DNA of 64,000 nucleotides from Candidatus Tisiphia endosymbiont of Beris chalybata (GTDB taxonomy: Bacteria > Pseudomonadota > Alphaproteobacteria > Rickettsiales > Rickettsiaceae), in assembly GCF_964026555.1 (NCBI RefSeq), contig NZ_OZ032159.1, positions 62,001 to 126,000 on the forward strand, written 5' to 3'. Shown piece after piece: positions 56,442-64,000 of the stretch. Every line of letters begins with the position of its first letter. Position 1 is the first letter of the stretch. The translations under genes were made by a program, and so were the position numbers. The notes below the pieces were generated by a model. That model saw only the letters and a program-made list of their open reading frames with translations. It had not been told where the DNA came from and made no database searches.

Positions 56442-56912
56442 GTGAAAACTTATTCTGCAAAGCCATCCGAGATTCAGAAGAGGTGGTGGATTATAGATGC
56501 TAAAGGTCTCGTATTAGGGCGGCTTGCTAGTGAGGTAGCTAAAATCTTGCGTGGTAAACATAAGCCTTCTTATACTCCTCATTTAGATTGTGGAGACTAT
56601 ATAATAATAGTTAATGCACAATATATCTATTTGAGTGGGAAAAAATCAGATCTTAAGGATGGTAAAATTTATTACCGACATACCGGTTTCCCAGGAGGAA
56701 TAAAAGAAACTACTGCCGGAAAGATTTTAATGGGTAAACATCCAGAACGCGTCATAAAACTTGCCGTAAAAAGAATGATTACTAGAAACGTATTAGGCTC
56801 TAAGCAAATGGGAAATCTCTATGTATATGCTGGAGCTGAGCATCCTCATCAAGGGCAACAGCCGGAATTTTATGATTGGGCAAGCAAGAATCCTAAGAAC
56901 AAAAAGTTATAG
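56442..56912 (+). CDS. rplM: 50S ribosomal protein L13
   Basis: A 156-residue ribosomal protein with the family blocks [53 protein letters not shown] and [20 protein letters not shown] with [10 protein letters not shown]. The start is a GTG. It forms the usual pair with rpsI, which begins 3 nt after its stop. Confidence 0.97.
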   Translation: MKTYSAKPSEIQKRWWIIDAKGLVLGRLASEVAKILRGKHKPSYTPHLDCGDYIIIVNAQYIYLSGKKSDLKDGKIYYRHTGFPGGIKETTAGKILMGKHPERVIKLAVKRMITRNVLGSKQMGNLYVYAGAEHPHQGQQPEFYDWASKNPKNKKL

Positions 56913-56915
56913 ATC

Positions 56916-57392
56916 ATGACAACATTGAAAATGCAAGACACTAATACTAGTAATGCTATTATCGCTTCAGATACGCTAGTAAAAAATAAGAAATCAGTAT
57001 TAAATACTAATAAAGTTTATAGCACTGGCAGAAGAAAAAATGCAATTGCTCGCGTTTGGATTCAAGTGGGAAATGGCCAGATCATAGTCAATAAAAAAAA
57101 CGTAGAACAATATTTTACCCGCGAATCACATGTTAAAACCTTATTACAGCCTTTTGTGGTCACTAAGTCAGCTGGGCAATATAATATAATATGTACTGTT
57201 AAAGGGGGGGGTGTTTCCGGTCAAATGGGAGCAGTATTGCATGGAATTGCTAGGGCTCTTAACAAAATTGCTCCTGAATACCACGATCTTTTACATAAAG
57301 CTGGCTTATTAACACGTGATTCACGGGTAGTAGAACGTAAAAAATATGGTCAACATAAAGCGCGTAAAAATACCCAATTTTCTAAACGTTAA
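56916..57392 (+). CDS. rpsI: 30S ribosomal protein S9
   Basis: A 158-residue protein: [20 protein letters not shown], the central [35 protein letters not shown] and the C-terminal [22 protein letters not shown], whose basic tail reaches the ribosomal P-site. The N-terminal 30 residues are extra compared with E. coli S9, as in many alphaproteobacteria; the ATG at 56916 fits the tight rplM spacing. Confidence 0.97.
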   Translation: MTTLKMQDTNTSNAIIASDTLVKNKKSVLNTNKVYSTGRRKNAIARVWIQVGNGQIIVNKKNVEQYFTRESHVKTLLQPFVVTKSAGQYNIICTVKGGGVSGQMGAVLHGIARALNKIAPEYHDLLHKAGLLTRDSRVVERKKYGQHKARKNTQFSKR

Positions 57393-57416
57393 TATTTTAC
57401 ATTATAATACAGGCTT

Positions 57417-57652
57417 CTGGCATAATTGGTATTGAGTAGGGGATTTGAAGCGTGCACAGAAGACTGGGCTACTGAAGCGTATAGCCCATATACCGCTTTT
57501 GTGCTTCAAGAATTGGCATGCTATGTGTCCCAAAGATTGAGGCTTGCTCACGTACCGTGTAAGTACACGCTATGCTCCTTTGGCTTTGCCACATGCTCGA
57601 TCTGCTTGAAGTCGTCCTTTGTCTACCACCTTTTCAGGTTCGAGCAGTATAT
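57417..57652. repeat. Diverged family C element after rpsI
   Basis: Contains TTGAAGCGTGCACAGAAGAC at the left, GTACCGTGTAAGTACACGCT in the middle and GAGCAGTATATA at the right. It is longer and more diverged than the 52317 copy. The open frame across it is not credible as a gene. Confidence 0.5.
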
Positions 57653-57740
57653 ATTGCGGCTCTAATTTAGAAAAACTTTATAATTTTGTAATACAAAAAG
57701 GCTACGTTAATATAATATAAAATTTCTTTAATAGGACTAT

Positions 57741-57817
57741 GGCGGGGTAGCTCAGCTGGTTAGAGCAGCGGAATCATAATCCGCGTGTCGGGGGTTCAAG
57801 TCCCTCTCTCGCTACCA
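57741..57817 (+). tRNA. tRNA with CAT anticodon, probably elongator tRNA-Met
   Basis: Acceptor GGCGGGG, D-arm GCTCAGCTGGTTAGAGC, anticodon stem GCGGA/TCCGC around a loop with CAT, T-arm GGGGGTTCAAGTCCCTC and encoded CCA. The first base pair suits an elongator rather than an initiator; tRNA-Ile2 (lysidine-modified CAT) cannot be excluded by eye. Confidence 0.93.
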
Positions 57818-57894
57818 AAAATATTGGTGAAGCAATAATTAGACTTTTTACATAATTATTGTTCGAATTAACTCTTAAAATATAAATACATTCT

Positions 57895-58821
57895 ATGAAA
57901 ACTTTAATTTTATTTATTAGTTGCTTATGTTACTCTTTAATCAGCAACGCTGCTCCTACCTCTTCATCTAGCTTGAAAACTCTGCACCAATATGCTTTAT
58001 CAATTGAGAATGAAAATTCTGAAAATAAGATCTTGTCATTTTCTAAGTATTTTCTTTCAAAACCTTATGATACAGAAATAGGTAATAACTTAATTGTTTG
58101 GGATCAAACAAGAAATAAAATTAATCTAATTAACCTAGATAGCTTTGATTGTTTTAGCTATATCGAAATGGTTTTAGCTTTGTCAACGATACAAAATCCT
58201 AATACTAATTTAGAAAAATTTACTACCCAACTAGCTGATAATTTAGCAACAATAATGTTTTCCTCAAATAATATTAATTATAGTAACCGCAATCACTTTA
58301 TGGATGAATGGTTAAGGAATAACAAAAATATTATTGGAGAAAATGTTTTTGAAAAACTTAGTTATGCCAAGTTAAAGAACGCTAAAATTAATAAAGCAGG
58401 ATTACTAGAAAAACAAATTAAAAATTATGCTGATAAATCATTAAATGAAAGTCAACGTCAGCAATTTATTGATAAATATAAAAATTTAATTAATGACTCT
58501 GCAACTTTTGAATCAAGTATTAAATATATAAGTTTTTCAGATTTTTTATTACATGAAAAAGAGTTAACTCAAGATTTACAAGGGAAAATTTATATAATAA
58601 CTATACTAATGGATAATCCTGAGTTACTAGCATTAACGGGCTCTGAGCATAATATAGCTCATGTTGGTTTTGTATTTGTTAAGGAAGGCGCCTTATATCT
58701 AAGGCATGCTACGTCCATTGGTTCTAAATCTGTAGAAGAAATATCATTAAAAGATTATGCTAGTGCTAAAAAACAAAGTAAAGTTTTAATTGGCTTCACC
58801 TTATTTGATTTAAAAATTTAA
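57895..58821 (+). CDS. DUF1460 (NlpC/P60-like amidase) periplasmic protein
   Basis: A 308-residue protein with a signal peptide (about residues 1-19) and the DUF1460 pattern: FSKYFLSKPYDTEIGNNLIV, then LDSFDCFSYIEMVLAL with the likely nucleophile Cys86, NHFMDEWLRNN and IAHVGFVFVKEGALYLRHAT with the catalytic His. Some family members cleave N-acetylmuramyl-L-alanine bonds, so a role in peptidoglycan turnover is plausible. The start follows tRNA-Met by 77 nt. Confidence 0.85.
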   Translation: MKTLILFISCLCYSLISNAAPTSSSSLKTLHQYALSIENENSENKILSFSKYFLSKPYDTEIGNNLIVWDQTRNKINLINLDSFDCFSYIEMVLALSTIQNPNTNLEKFTTQLADNLATIMFSSNNINYSNRNHFMDEWLRNNKNIIGENVFEKLSYAKLKNAKINKAGLLEKQIKNYADKSLNESQRQQFIDKYKNLINDSATFESSIKYISFSDFLLHEKELTQDLQGKIYIITILMDNPELLALTGSEHNIAHVGFVFVKEGALYLRHATSIGSKSVEEISLKDYASAKKQSKVLIGFTLFDLKI

Positions 58822-58826
58822 ACATG

Positions 58827-58985
58827 TATACTCTAGGAACTTCAAGAATTGGCGTCGTCGCGCCCTAAATATCGAGGCTGCGTATGTACTTTAGTATGCT
58901 GCGCTGCTCGACTTTGAGCCTCCTGCCTCTTCTTGAAGTTGACCTTCGTTACTCTCTTTTCAGGTGCGAACCATACTGTTCACTT
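58827..58985. repeat. Family C element
   Basis: Starts TACTCTAGGAACTTCAAGAA; contains TTGGCGTCGTCGCG and CTCGACTTTGAGCCTCCTGC. It fills the gap between the DUF1460 gene and yraN; the frame across it is not a gene. Confidence 0.65.
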
Positions 58986-59005
58986 ATGCCGAAATCGAAG
59001 TTATA

Positions 59006-59338
59006 TTACCAAGCATTTTTTATAATTATGGGTAGAGCATACGGCCGTATAATGACTAAATCAAATCTGATACAATAATTTTGATATTTTGGATTAGAAT
59101 TTAAAAATATACTGACAGATCTTTTGATCCGTGTTTGTTGTTTAGTGGATAATATCCTATATTCCAGCGACTTTCTTGCTTTAACTTCGATAAAAACAAG
59201 CTTTTGTCCACGCAAAGCAATAATATCAATTTCTCCTACGTAATATTTTTTACGGTGATACAAAATTTGATAAAATTGAAGTTTATAAATAATAATTGTT
59301 ATATACTCGGCTATTAAGCCGAGGGTAAATTTTTTCAT
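59006..59338 (-). CDS. YraN/UPF0102-family nuclease-like protein
   Basis: A 110-residue protein of the Holliday-junction-resolvase-like fold. The pattern GEIDIIALRGQKLVFIEVKAR carries the D-(x)n-E-x-K catalytic-type residues, followed by QQTRIKRSVSIFLNSNP and IRFDLVII. In many bacteria YraN is encoded near rsmI; here it stands alone in reverse orientation between repeat elements. Confidence 0.85.
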   Translation of the reverse strand: MKKFTLGLIAEYITIIIYKLQFYQILYHRKKYYVGEIDIIALRGQKLVFIEVKARKSLEYRILSTKQQTRIKRSVSIFLNSNPKYQNYCIRFDLVIIRPYALPIIIKNAW

Positions 59339-60062
59339 TATACTACTCGTCTTTCAAAAATTGTTTTTTTATTTTATCATGGACTCATGTGGTCAAATAC
59401 TTGCATGTATAGCTGTGAACGGTCACTGTATAGCTTAGATCAATATGATACAGACAAGATAGTATACAGGAAGTATAATAGATATACATACTTGGAGATA
59501 CATATAGTGTCAACACCTTAACGATTTAGGCTATACGCTGCGCGCGCTCGCCATGGAAAATAAAATCCAATTCTTGAAGTATGAGCAGTATATATGTCTT
59601 CTACCTTATACCCCAAATATCAGATTTCTTGACCCACGGACGGCAAAGCAAGTAACTTTGACAGTAGACTTCTTGCGAAATTCTACTCGAGATGATAATT
59701 TGTATGTCGAATCTAGGAGCAAATCCTCACCTATAGTATATGCCATTAAGGTGCGTATACTGCTTGTACTTCAAGAATTGGATTTTATTTTAAATGGCGA
59801 GCGCGCGCAGCGTACATGTCAGTACGTGAGCACGTGAATCCAGGATAAAATAAAAAAAACAATTTTTGAAAGACGAGTAGTATATAGGGTATTTACCTTC
59901 AAGTATCCATGACTACTATACTTCTAGCACACTATTATGTCTATATCATAATGATACAAGCTATACGCTGCGGTTTGGTGCGAAGAGTCTCCTTCAAATT
60001 TCCTGCTTGACGCGAGTTTCGAAAGAGGTCTATTTCTCGAAAAAACCCACAAGTCGATAAAG
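59339..60062. other. Repeat-filled gap between yraN and ogt
   Basis: It holds a complete family B element (59429-59535, 107 bp, ends TATAGCTTAGA and TTTAGGCTATA), a diverged family C-like element (about 59556-59882) with inverted GGATTTTATTTTAAATGGCG and CCATGGAAAATAAAATCC, an inverted family B copy (about 59884-59965) and the right end of a family E element ending at 60032 (CGAGTTTCGAAAGAGGTCTA). The open frame at 59553-59837 is repeat sequence, not a gene. Confidence 0.7.
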
Positions 60063-60554
60063 TTAAGCTACACCTTCTAAATGTAAAAGAATCCGTTTAA
60101 GTTCTAAGCCAGCAGCATAGCCGGTTAACCTAGAGTTACTACCTATCACCCTATGGCATGGTACTATAATGGATAAGCGATTCCGTGCAATAGCATTAGC
60201 TACTGCTCTAAATGAGTTAGGAGCAGATACTAAATTAGCGACTGCCTTATAACTTAAAACTTGCCCATAGGGTATGTTACAGAGGGTAGACCATACCTTT
60301 TGTTGGAAATCAGTTCCGATAAAATTATAGGCAATAGTGAACACTTGTCTCTTGCCGTTTAGATATTCCGTTAGTTCTGTATAAGCTTCATTAAATATAT
60401 TTAAGCTTTTTTGTTCATAATCTTGAATATTTGGTATGGCCGCATGCTTCTGGCCTTCAAAATACAAGCCAGTCAGAGCGGTTCCATCTGAAGTTAATAG
60501 CATTGTGCCTATTGGTAAGTTAATATATTGATATATTATTTTGTTACTAATCAT
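60063..60554 (-). CDS. ogt: Methylated-DNA--protein-cysteine methyltransferase
   Basis: A 163-residue suicide enzyme that removes O6-alkyl groups from guanine. The acceptor cysteine is in IIVPCHRVIGSN (Cys133), with the helix-turn-helix arginine finger (SFRAVANAIARNR) and the Asn-hinge preceding it. The N-terminal domain is short, as in Ogt. It overlaps metG by 4 nt and is presumably cotranscribed with it. Confidence 0.93.
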   Translation of the reverse strand: MISNKIIYQYINLPIGTMLLTSDGTALTGLYFEGQKHAAIPNIQDYEQKSLNIFNEAYTELTEYLNGKRQVFTIAYNFIGTDFQQKVWSTLCNIPYGQVLSYKAVANLVSAPNSFRAVANAIARNRLSIIVPCHRVIGSNSRLTGYAAGLELKRILLHLEGVA

Positions 60555-62074
60555 CCTATTCTCGGGAATACTGCCGTTGGGAGATTAATATCTCTGCCTG
60601 GCGTTATAGCAAATTCTTTGGTTAAATGTTTCCACAATCTTTGATCTACTGGCACAGCTAATTGATCAAGCATTATATTAGCTGAATTAGGGATAAATGG
60701 CTGTAACATTATAGCTATATACCGTATTAGCTCTAGCAAGGTATATAAGATTTCAGACATTTTCTCAGGATTTGTTTCCTTTAAATTCCAAGGTGCTTCG
60801 TGATCTATGTAGACGTTTGCTTCTTCCGCTAAGTTAATAATACTCGTTAATACTGCATTAATATCAAATAAGCTCATCGATGAAGAATTTTGTAAAACCG
60901 ATTCCTCAACTTTTATAATTAAAGGTGAGTCATAAATTTTATTTAGAGTATCTTCATTAATTAGCGGAATCTGTTCCTCATTATTTTTATAGGCCAAAGT
61001 TAAAGTTCTCTGTAACAAATTCCCGATCTTATTAGATAGCTCACTATTTACTCTATTAATAAAATTATTTCGGGAAAAGTTACCATCTGAGCCGAGTATT
61101 ACTTCGCGGATTAGATAGAATCTGACAGGATCTAGCCCAAACTCGTCTATTAATTTTATAGGATCAATAACATTTCCTATGGATTTAGAGATTTTTTGTC
61201 CATCATTTGTCCACCACCCGTGGGCCATTATGCATTTAGGAGGCTCAAGCCCAGCAGCCATAAGAAATGCTGGCCAGTATACTGCGTGAAAACGTAAAAT
61301 ATCTTTACCCACCACATGGACATCAGCAGGCCAAAACTTATTATAATTATCGTGGGGAGCGGGGTATCCTAACGCCGAAATATAGTAAGTAAGAGCATCC
61401 AGCCATACATATATTACATGCTCCTCATGCTCTGGCACTTTTACCCCCCATTTAAAACTAGAACGAGAAATAGAGAGATCATGAAGCCCAGATTTAACAA
61501 AGCTAATTACTTCATTATATCTAGCAGCTGGTCTGATAAAATTAGGATTATTAGAATAAAACTCAAGCAATTTATCTTGCCACTTTGATAAGCGAAAGAA
61601 GTAACTTGGTTCTTCTACCCACTCAACTGTTGCGCCAGTAGGAGCGAGGCCATCTATTAATTCGGAGGCATTATAAAATGCTTCATCACGCAGGGAATAC
61701 CAACCATTATAAGAGCTCAGATAAATATTATCGCTACTTAGTAATTGTTGCCATAAATATGTCACTGCTTGCTTATGGCGCGCTTCGGTAGTCCTAATAA
61801 AATCATCGTTAGAGATATTCAGAGATAACATTAAATTACGAAAATGCTGGGAAACCTGATCAGTAAATTGTTGTGGATCCATATTACGGGCAATAGCCGC
61901 TTTCTCCACTTTTTGTCCATGTTCATCAGTGCCGGTTAAGAACATAACGTCTTTCCCTAACAGCCTCATAAATCGAGCCATTACATCAGATATCACGCTA
62001 GTATAAGCATGACCTATATGAGGAACATCATTTACATAATAAATAGGGGTGGTAATATAGTAAGTATTGTGCAT
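60551..62074 (-). CDS. metG: Methionine--tRNA ligase
   Basis: Class I synthetase of 507 residues. The HIGH motif is in YYVNDVPHIGHAYTS (residues about 11-25) and the KMSKS equivalent is KISKS in GQKISKSIGNVIDP (about residues 293-306). No zinc-binding cysteine cluster or C-terminal dimerisation domain is seen, which fits the short type of MetRS. The start at 62074 is followed by a typical first strand, and a family A repeat lies about 65 nt upstream. Confidence 0.96.
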   Translation of the reverse strand: MHNTYYITTPIYYVNDVPHIGHAYTSVISDVMARFMRLLGKDVMFLTGTDEHGQKVEKAAIARNMDPQQFTDQVSQHFRNLMLSLNISNDDFIRTTEARHKQAVTYLWQQLLSSDNIYLSSYNGWYSLRDEAFYNASELIDGLAPTGATVEWVEEPSYFFRLSKWQDKLLEFYSNNPNFIRPAARYNEVISFVKSGLHDLSISRSSFKWGVKVPEHEEHVIYVWLDALTYYISALGYPAPHDNYNKFWPADVHVVGKDILRFHAVYWPAFLMAAGLEPPKCIMAHGWWTNDGQKISKSIGNVIDPIKLIDEFGLDPVRFYLIREVILGSDGNFSRNNFINRVNSELSNKIGNLLQRTLTLAYKNNEEQIPLINEDTLNKIYDSPLIIKVEESVLQNSSSMSLFDINAVLTSIINLAEEANVYIDHEAPWNLKETNPEKMSEILYTLLELIRYIAIMLQPFIPNSANIMLDQLAVPVDQRLWKHLTKEFAITPGRDINLPTAVFPRIG

Positions 62075-62138
62075 AATAAAAAATCAAATAATTTTATTAG
62101 GTTCTGGAAATATTTCTATAAATGGTCGATTTCATCAT

Positions 62139-62199
62139 TAGGCTTTCTGCATAAGTCGAAAAATCCCTCAACTATTCTTTGACTTATGCAGGAAGTCTA
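62139..62199. repeat. Core-deleted family A element (61 bp)
   Basis: Only the two ends remain: TAGGCTTTCTGCATAAGTCG and TTGACTTATGCAGGAAGTCTA, joined by about 20 bp. It lies between the divergent metG and the carboxypeptidase gene. Confidence 0.8.
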
Positions 62200-62266
62200 T
62201 GTATTAACTATATAATATTTTTTATGAATTAAGTATACTATAAAATTATTTCAAAGTGGGTAGGCA

Positions 62267-63757
62267 ATGAAAAATTATATCTTATTAGAACAAGAATTAG
62301 AAAAAATTTCTCAAATCAATAATGTGATTTCCATTCTCTATTGGGATATTTCGGTGAATATTCCAATAGACTCGGTTAATAATAGAACAAAAGAAATAGC
62401 TTATTTATCTTCTTTATCTCATTCTATATTAAAGTCGCAGAAACTCGAAGAATTAGTAGAAGCTTGCTCTCAAGATTCAAAAGGTCTAGATGAATGGCAA
62501 TTAGCGAATGTTCAAGAAACAAAGAAATATATTATTGAATCTAAATGTATAGATGATGATTTGAGAGATAAATATATTATAGCTAGTACAAAATGTGAGA
62601 TGATTTGGCGTGAAGCAAGAAAAAATAATGACTATCAATTACTCAAGCCTTATTTACAGTCAGTATTAGATTATGCTAAAGAAATGGCACGTGCTAAAGC
62701 ACAAAAGTTAAATTGTAGTATATATGATGCTGCGCTGGACCAATATGATCCAGGCCGTAAGGCAGAGGAAATTAGAGTAGTGTTTAATGAGATCAAAACT
62801 ACTATTCCTACCTTAATTCAGCAAGTAATTGAAAAGCAAAGTAACGAGAAAGTAGTGCCAATAGTAAAGGTGGTGAATAAAGACTTACAAAAACTAATTG
62901 CCACAAGGCTAATGGAAGTAATGGAATTTAACTTTAGGAATGGTAGGTTAGATGAATCAACTCATCCATTTTGTGGAGGAACTTCTTATGATATAAGATT
63001 AACTAATAGATACAATGAATATAATATTATTTCCGGCATAATGGGCGTAGTCCATGAAACTGGCCATGGATTATATGAGTATAATTTACCTGCGCAATAT
63101 AAAAATCAACCAGTGGGGAAAGGTAAAGGGATGGCGATTCATGAAAGCCAATCCTTATTTATGGAAATGCAAGTAGGGCGTTCGCAAGAGTTTTGTGAAT
63201 TTTTAGCTACCTTACTTAGAGATGAATTTGATTTTAAAGGAACAGAATATACGGCTGATAACCTTTACAAATTAGTCACCAGAGTTGCTCCAAGCTTTAT
63301 TAGAGTAGACGCTGATGAAGTTACTTATCCTTTACATGTAATCATTAGGTTTGAACTGGAAGAGGCCTTAATTAATGGCGAGTTATCATTAGATGATTTA
63401 CCATATTATTGGAATAATAAGATACAAGAATATCTTGGTATTATGCCGCAGAATGATAGAGAAGGGTGCTTGCAAGATATTCATTGGCCTATGGGGAGTT
63501 TTGGCTATTTTCCATCTTATACTAATGGAGCTATTATTGCTTCTATGCTGATGCATCAAGCGCAAATAAAAAATGGTAATATAAAAACAGAAATAGCACA
63601 AGGAAATTTTAGTAATATCAACCATTTCTTAAATAATAATATTAGAAAATATGGTTCATTAAAAACTACTAATAAATTAGTTGAGGATGCTACCGGAGAA
63701 GAAAAGATTCAGCCTAAGATATTTCTAAATTATTTAAAACAGAAATATTTAACTTGA
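62267..63757 (+). CDS. Carboxypeptidase Taq (M32 metallopeptidase)
   Basis: A 496-residue thermolabile-type M32 carboxypeptidase. The zinc motif is HETGH (His263, His267) followed by HESQSLFMEMQVGRS (the third ligand region); other family blocks are STHPFCGGTSYDIRLTNRY and IRVDADEVTYPLHVIIRFELE. The enzyme removes C-terminal residues from peptides and is widespread in Rickettsiales. The start ATG at 62267 has GGTAGGC upstream. Confidence 0.94.
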   Translation: MKNYILLEQELEKISQINNVISILYWDISVNIPIDSVNNRTKEIAYLSSLSHSILKSQKLEELVEACSQDSKGLDEWQLANVQETKKYIIESKCIDDDLRDKYIIASTKCEMIWREARKNNDYQLLKPYLQSVLDYAKEMARAKAQKLNCSIYDAALDQYDPGRKAEEIRVVFNEIKTTIPTLIQQVIEKQSNEKVVPIVKVVNKDLQKLIATRLMEVMEFNFRNGRLDESTHPFCGGTSYDIRLTNRYNEYNIISGIMGVVHETGHGLYEYNLPAQYKNQPVGKGKGMAIHESQSLFMEMQVGRSQEFCEFLATLLRDEFDFKGTEYTADNLYKLVTRVAPSFIRVDADEVTYPLHVIIRFELEEALINGELSLDDLPYYWNNKIQEYLGIMPQNDREGCLQDIHWPMGSFGYFPSYTNGAIIASMLMHQAQIKNGNIKTEIAQGNFSNINHFLNNNIRKYGSLKTTNKLVEDATGEEKIQPKIFLNYLKQKYLT

Positions 63758-63829
63758 ATGCCAGGGCACGGAGACCACAAAATCATCAACTAGATATCAC
63801 CGACTAGATCGACTTATGCAGGAAGTATA
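63758..63829. repeat. Right half of a family A element
   Basis: Ends GACTTATGCAGGAAGTATA with the CAACTAGATATCACCGACTA internal segment shared with the copies at 2943 and 54161; the left half is missing or diverged. Confidence 0.6.
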
Positions 63830-63832
63830 CTG

Positions 63833-64000
63833 CTATGAAGGCTTAGGCTTAGATTTTGGTATACAACCGGCACCAGCAGCTAATGGCTCAAACTTTACCT
63901 CCATATTCTCGTGGTTTGATAAACAATAACGTTTCAGGGGTACCTTAGGATCAGGTATCATGTCATCTTCACACCTGCCAGTTGCCTCTAGACCTATCGC
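63833..64000 (-). CDS. C-terminal part of an unknown protein (5' end outside window)
   Basis: A reverse-strand open frame enters from the right edge and stops at TAG (63833-63835), giving 55 codons. It reads GLEATGRCEDDMIPDPKVPL and later KFEPLAAGAGCIPKSKPKPS. The proline- and lysine-rich tail looks like a disordered C-terminus. I do not recognise the family. Confidence 0.4.
   Translation of the reverse strand, partial: AIGLEATGRCEDDMIPDPKVPLKRYCLSNHENMEVKFEPLAAGAGCIPKSKPKPS

Noticed and set aside
57426..57665. Open frame of 79 codons after rpsI
   Set aside because: Lies entirely within a diverged family C repeat; composition is that of the repeat.
59553..59837. Open frame of 94 codons between yraN and ogt
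   Set aside because: Made of inverted-repeat sequence; no motif and no ribosome-binding site.
1..64000. CRISPR array or phage
   Set aside because: The repeats are dispersed inverted-repeat elements without regular spacers, and no cas or phage structural gene was seen.

Overview
The window looks like a chromosome segment of an obligate intracellular alphaproteobacterium of the Rickettsiales, most likely Rickettsiaceae (Rickettsia in the broad sense, possibly a Torix-type Rickettsia or Candidatus Megaira). The reasons are a strongly AT-rich sequence, the kinds of housekeeping genes present (mla lipid transport, a DUF2659 protein next to bamB, parC and parE, mnmA, a ctpA-type protease, a DUF1460 protein), ankyrin-repeat proteins, an AAA-ATPase/PD-(D/E)XK protein, remnants resembling a Rickettsiales amplified genetic element (RAGE), and many short palindromic repeats, one of them inside a reading frame. 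The assignment rests on recognition only; no search was run.

Layout. 1-10.1 kb: end of a methyltransferase-like gene, mlaA-mlaC-prs, alr-mlaE-mlaF-small membrane gene, ccmA (reverse), acnA and a DUF4870-like gene. 10.1-20.5 kb: a graveyard of insertion sequences (IS4, IS630, IS701, IS5, IS982 and IS66 types) surrounding an intact four-gene cassette at 13.3-16.7 kb (methyltransferase, HAD phosphatase, nucleotidyltransferase, CDP-glycerol glycerophosphotransferase-like enzyme) that looks like a surface-polymer modification locus. 20.6-31.2 kb: accessory region with two ankyrin proteins, a coiled-coil protein, a TraD-like small protein, an AAA/PD-(D/E)XK protein and a C-terminal copy of it, a frameshifted histidine kinase, a truncated Dam-type methylase and tRNA-Thr. 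31.4-64 kb: mostly core genes: ctaB, parC, midA-lgt, mscS, class II aldolase, asmA, mnmA, APC permease-hisS, a HIG1-like small gene, parE-ctpA, sensor kinase, cpoB, DUF2659-bamB, rplM-rpsI, tRNA-Met, DUF1460, yraN, metG-ogt and carboxypeptidase Taq.

A dominant theme is several families of short inverted-repeat elements that begin and end in TA. For family A (146 bp) and family H (127 bp), removing the element with one TA restores an uninterrupted host reading frame, as expected for TA-duplicating (IS630/mariner-like) MITEs. Family A adds exactly 48 codons and has done so in frame inside the mlaA signal peptide. Other copies sit directly on stop codons, and one places a Shine-Dalgarno-like sequence before a sensor-kinase start codon.

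Functionally, the core genes cover envelope lipid asymmetry (Mla), outer-membrane assembly and Tol-Pal support (BamB, CpoB), lipoprotein maturation (Lgt), D-alanine supply (Alr), haem and cytochrome biogenesis (CtaB, CcmA), the TCA cycle (AcnA), DNA topology (ParC/ParE), translation (HisRS, MetRS, MnmA, L13, S9) and periplasmic proteolysis.
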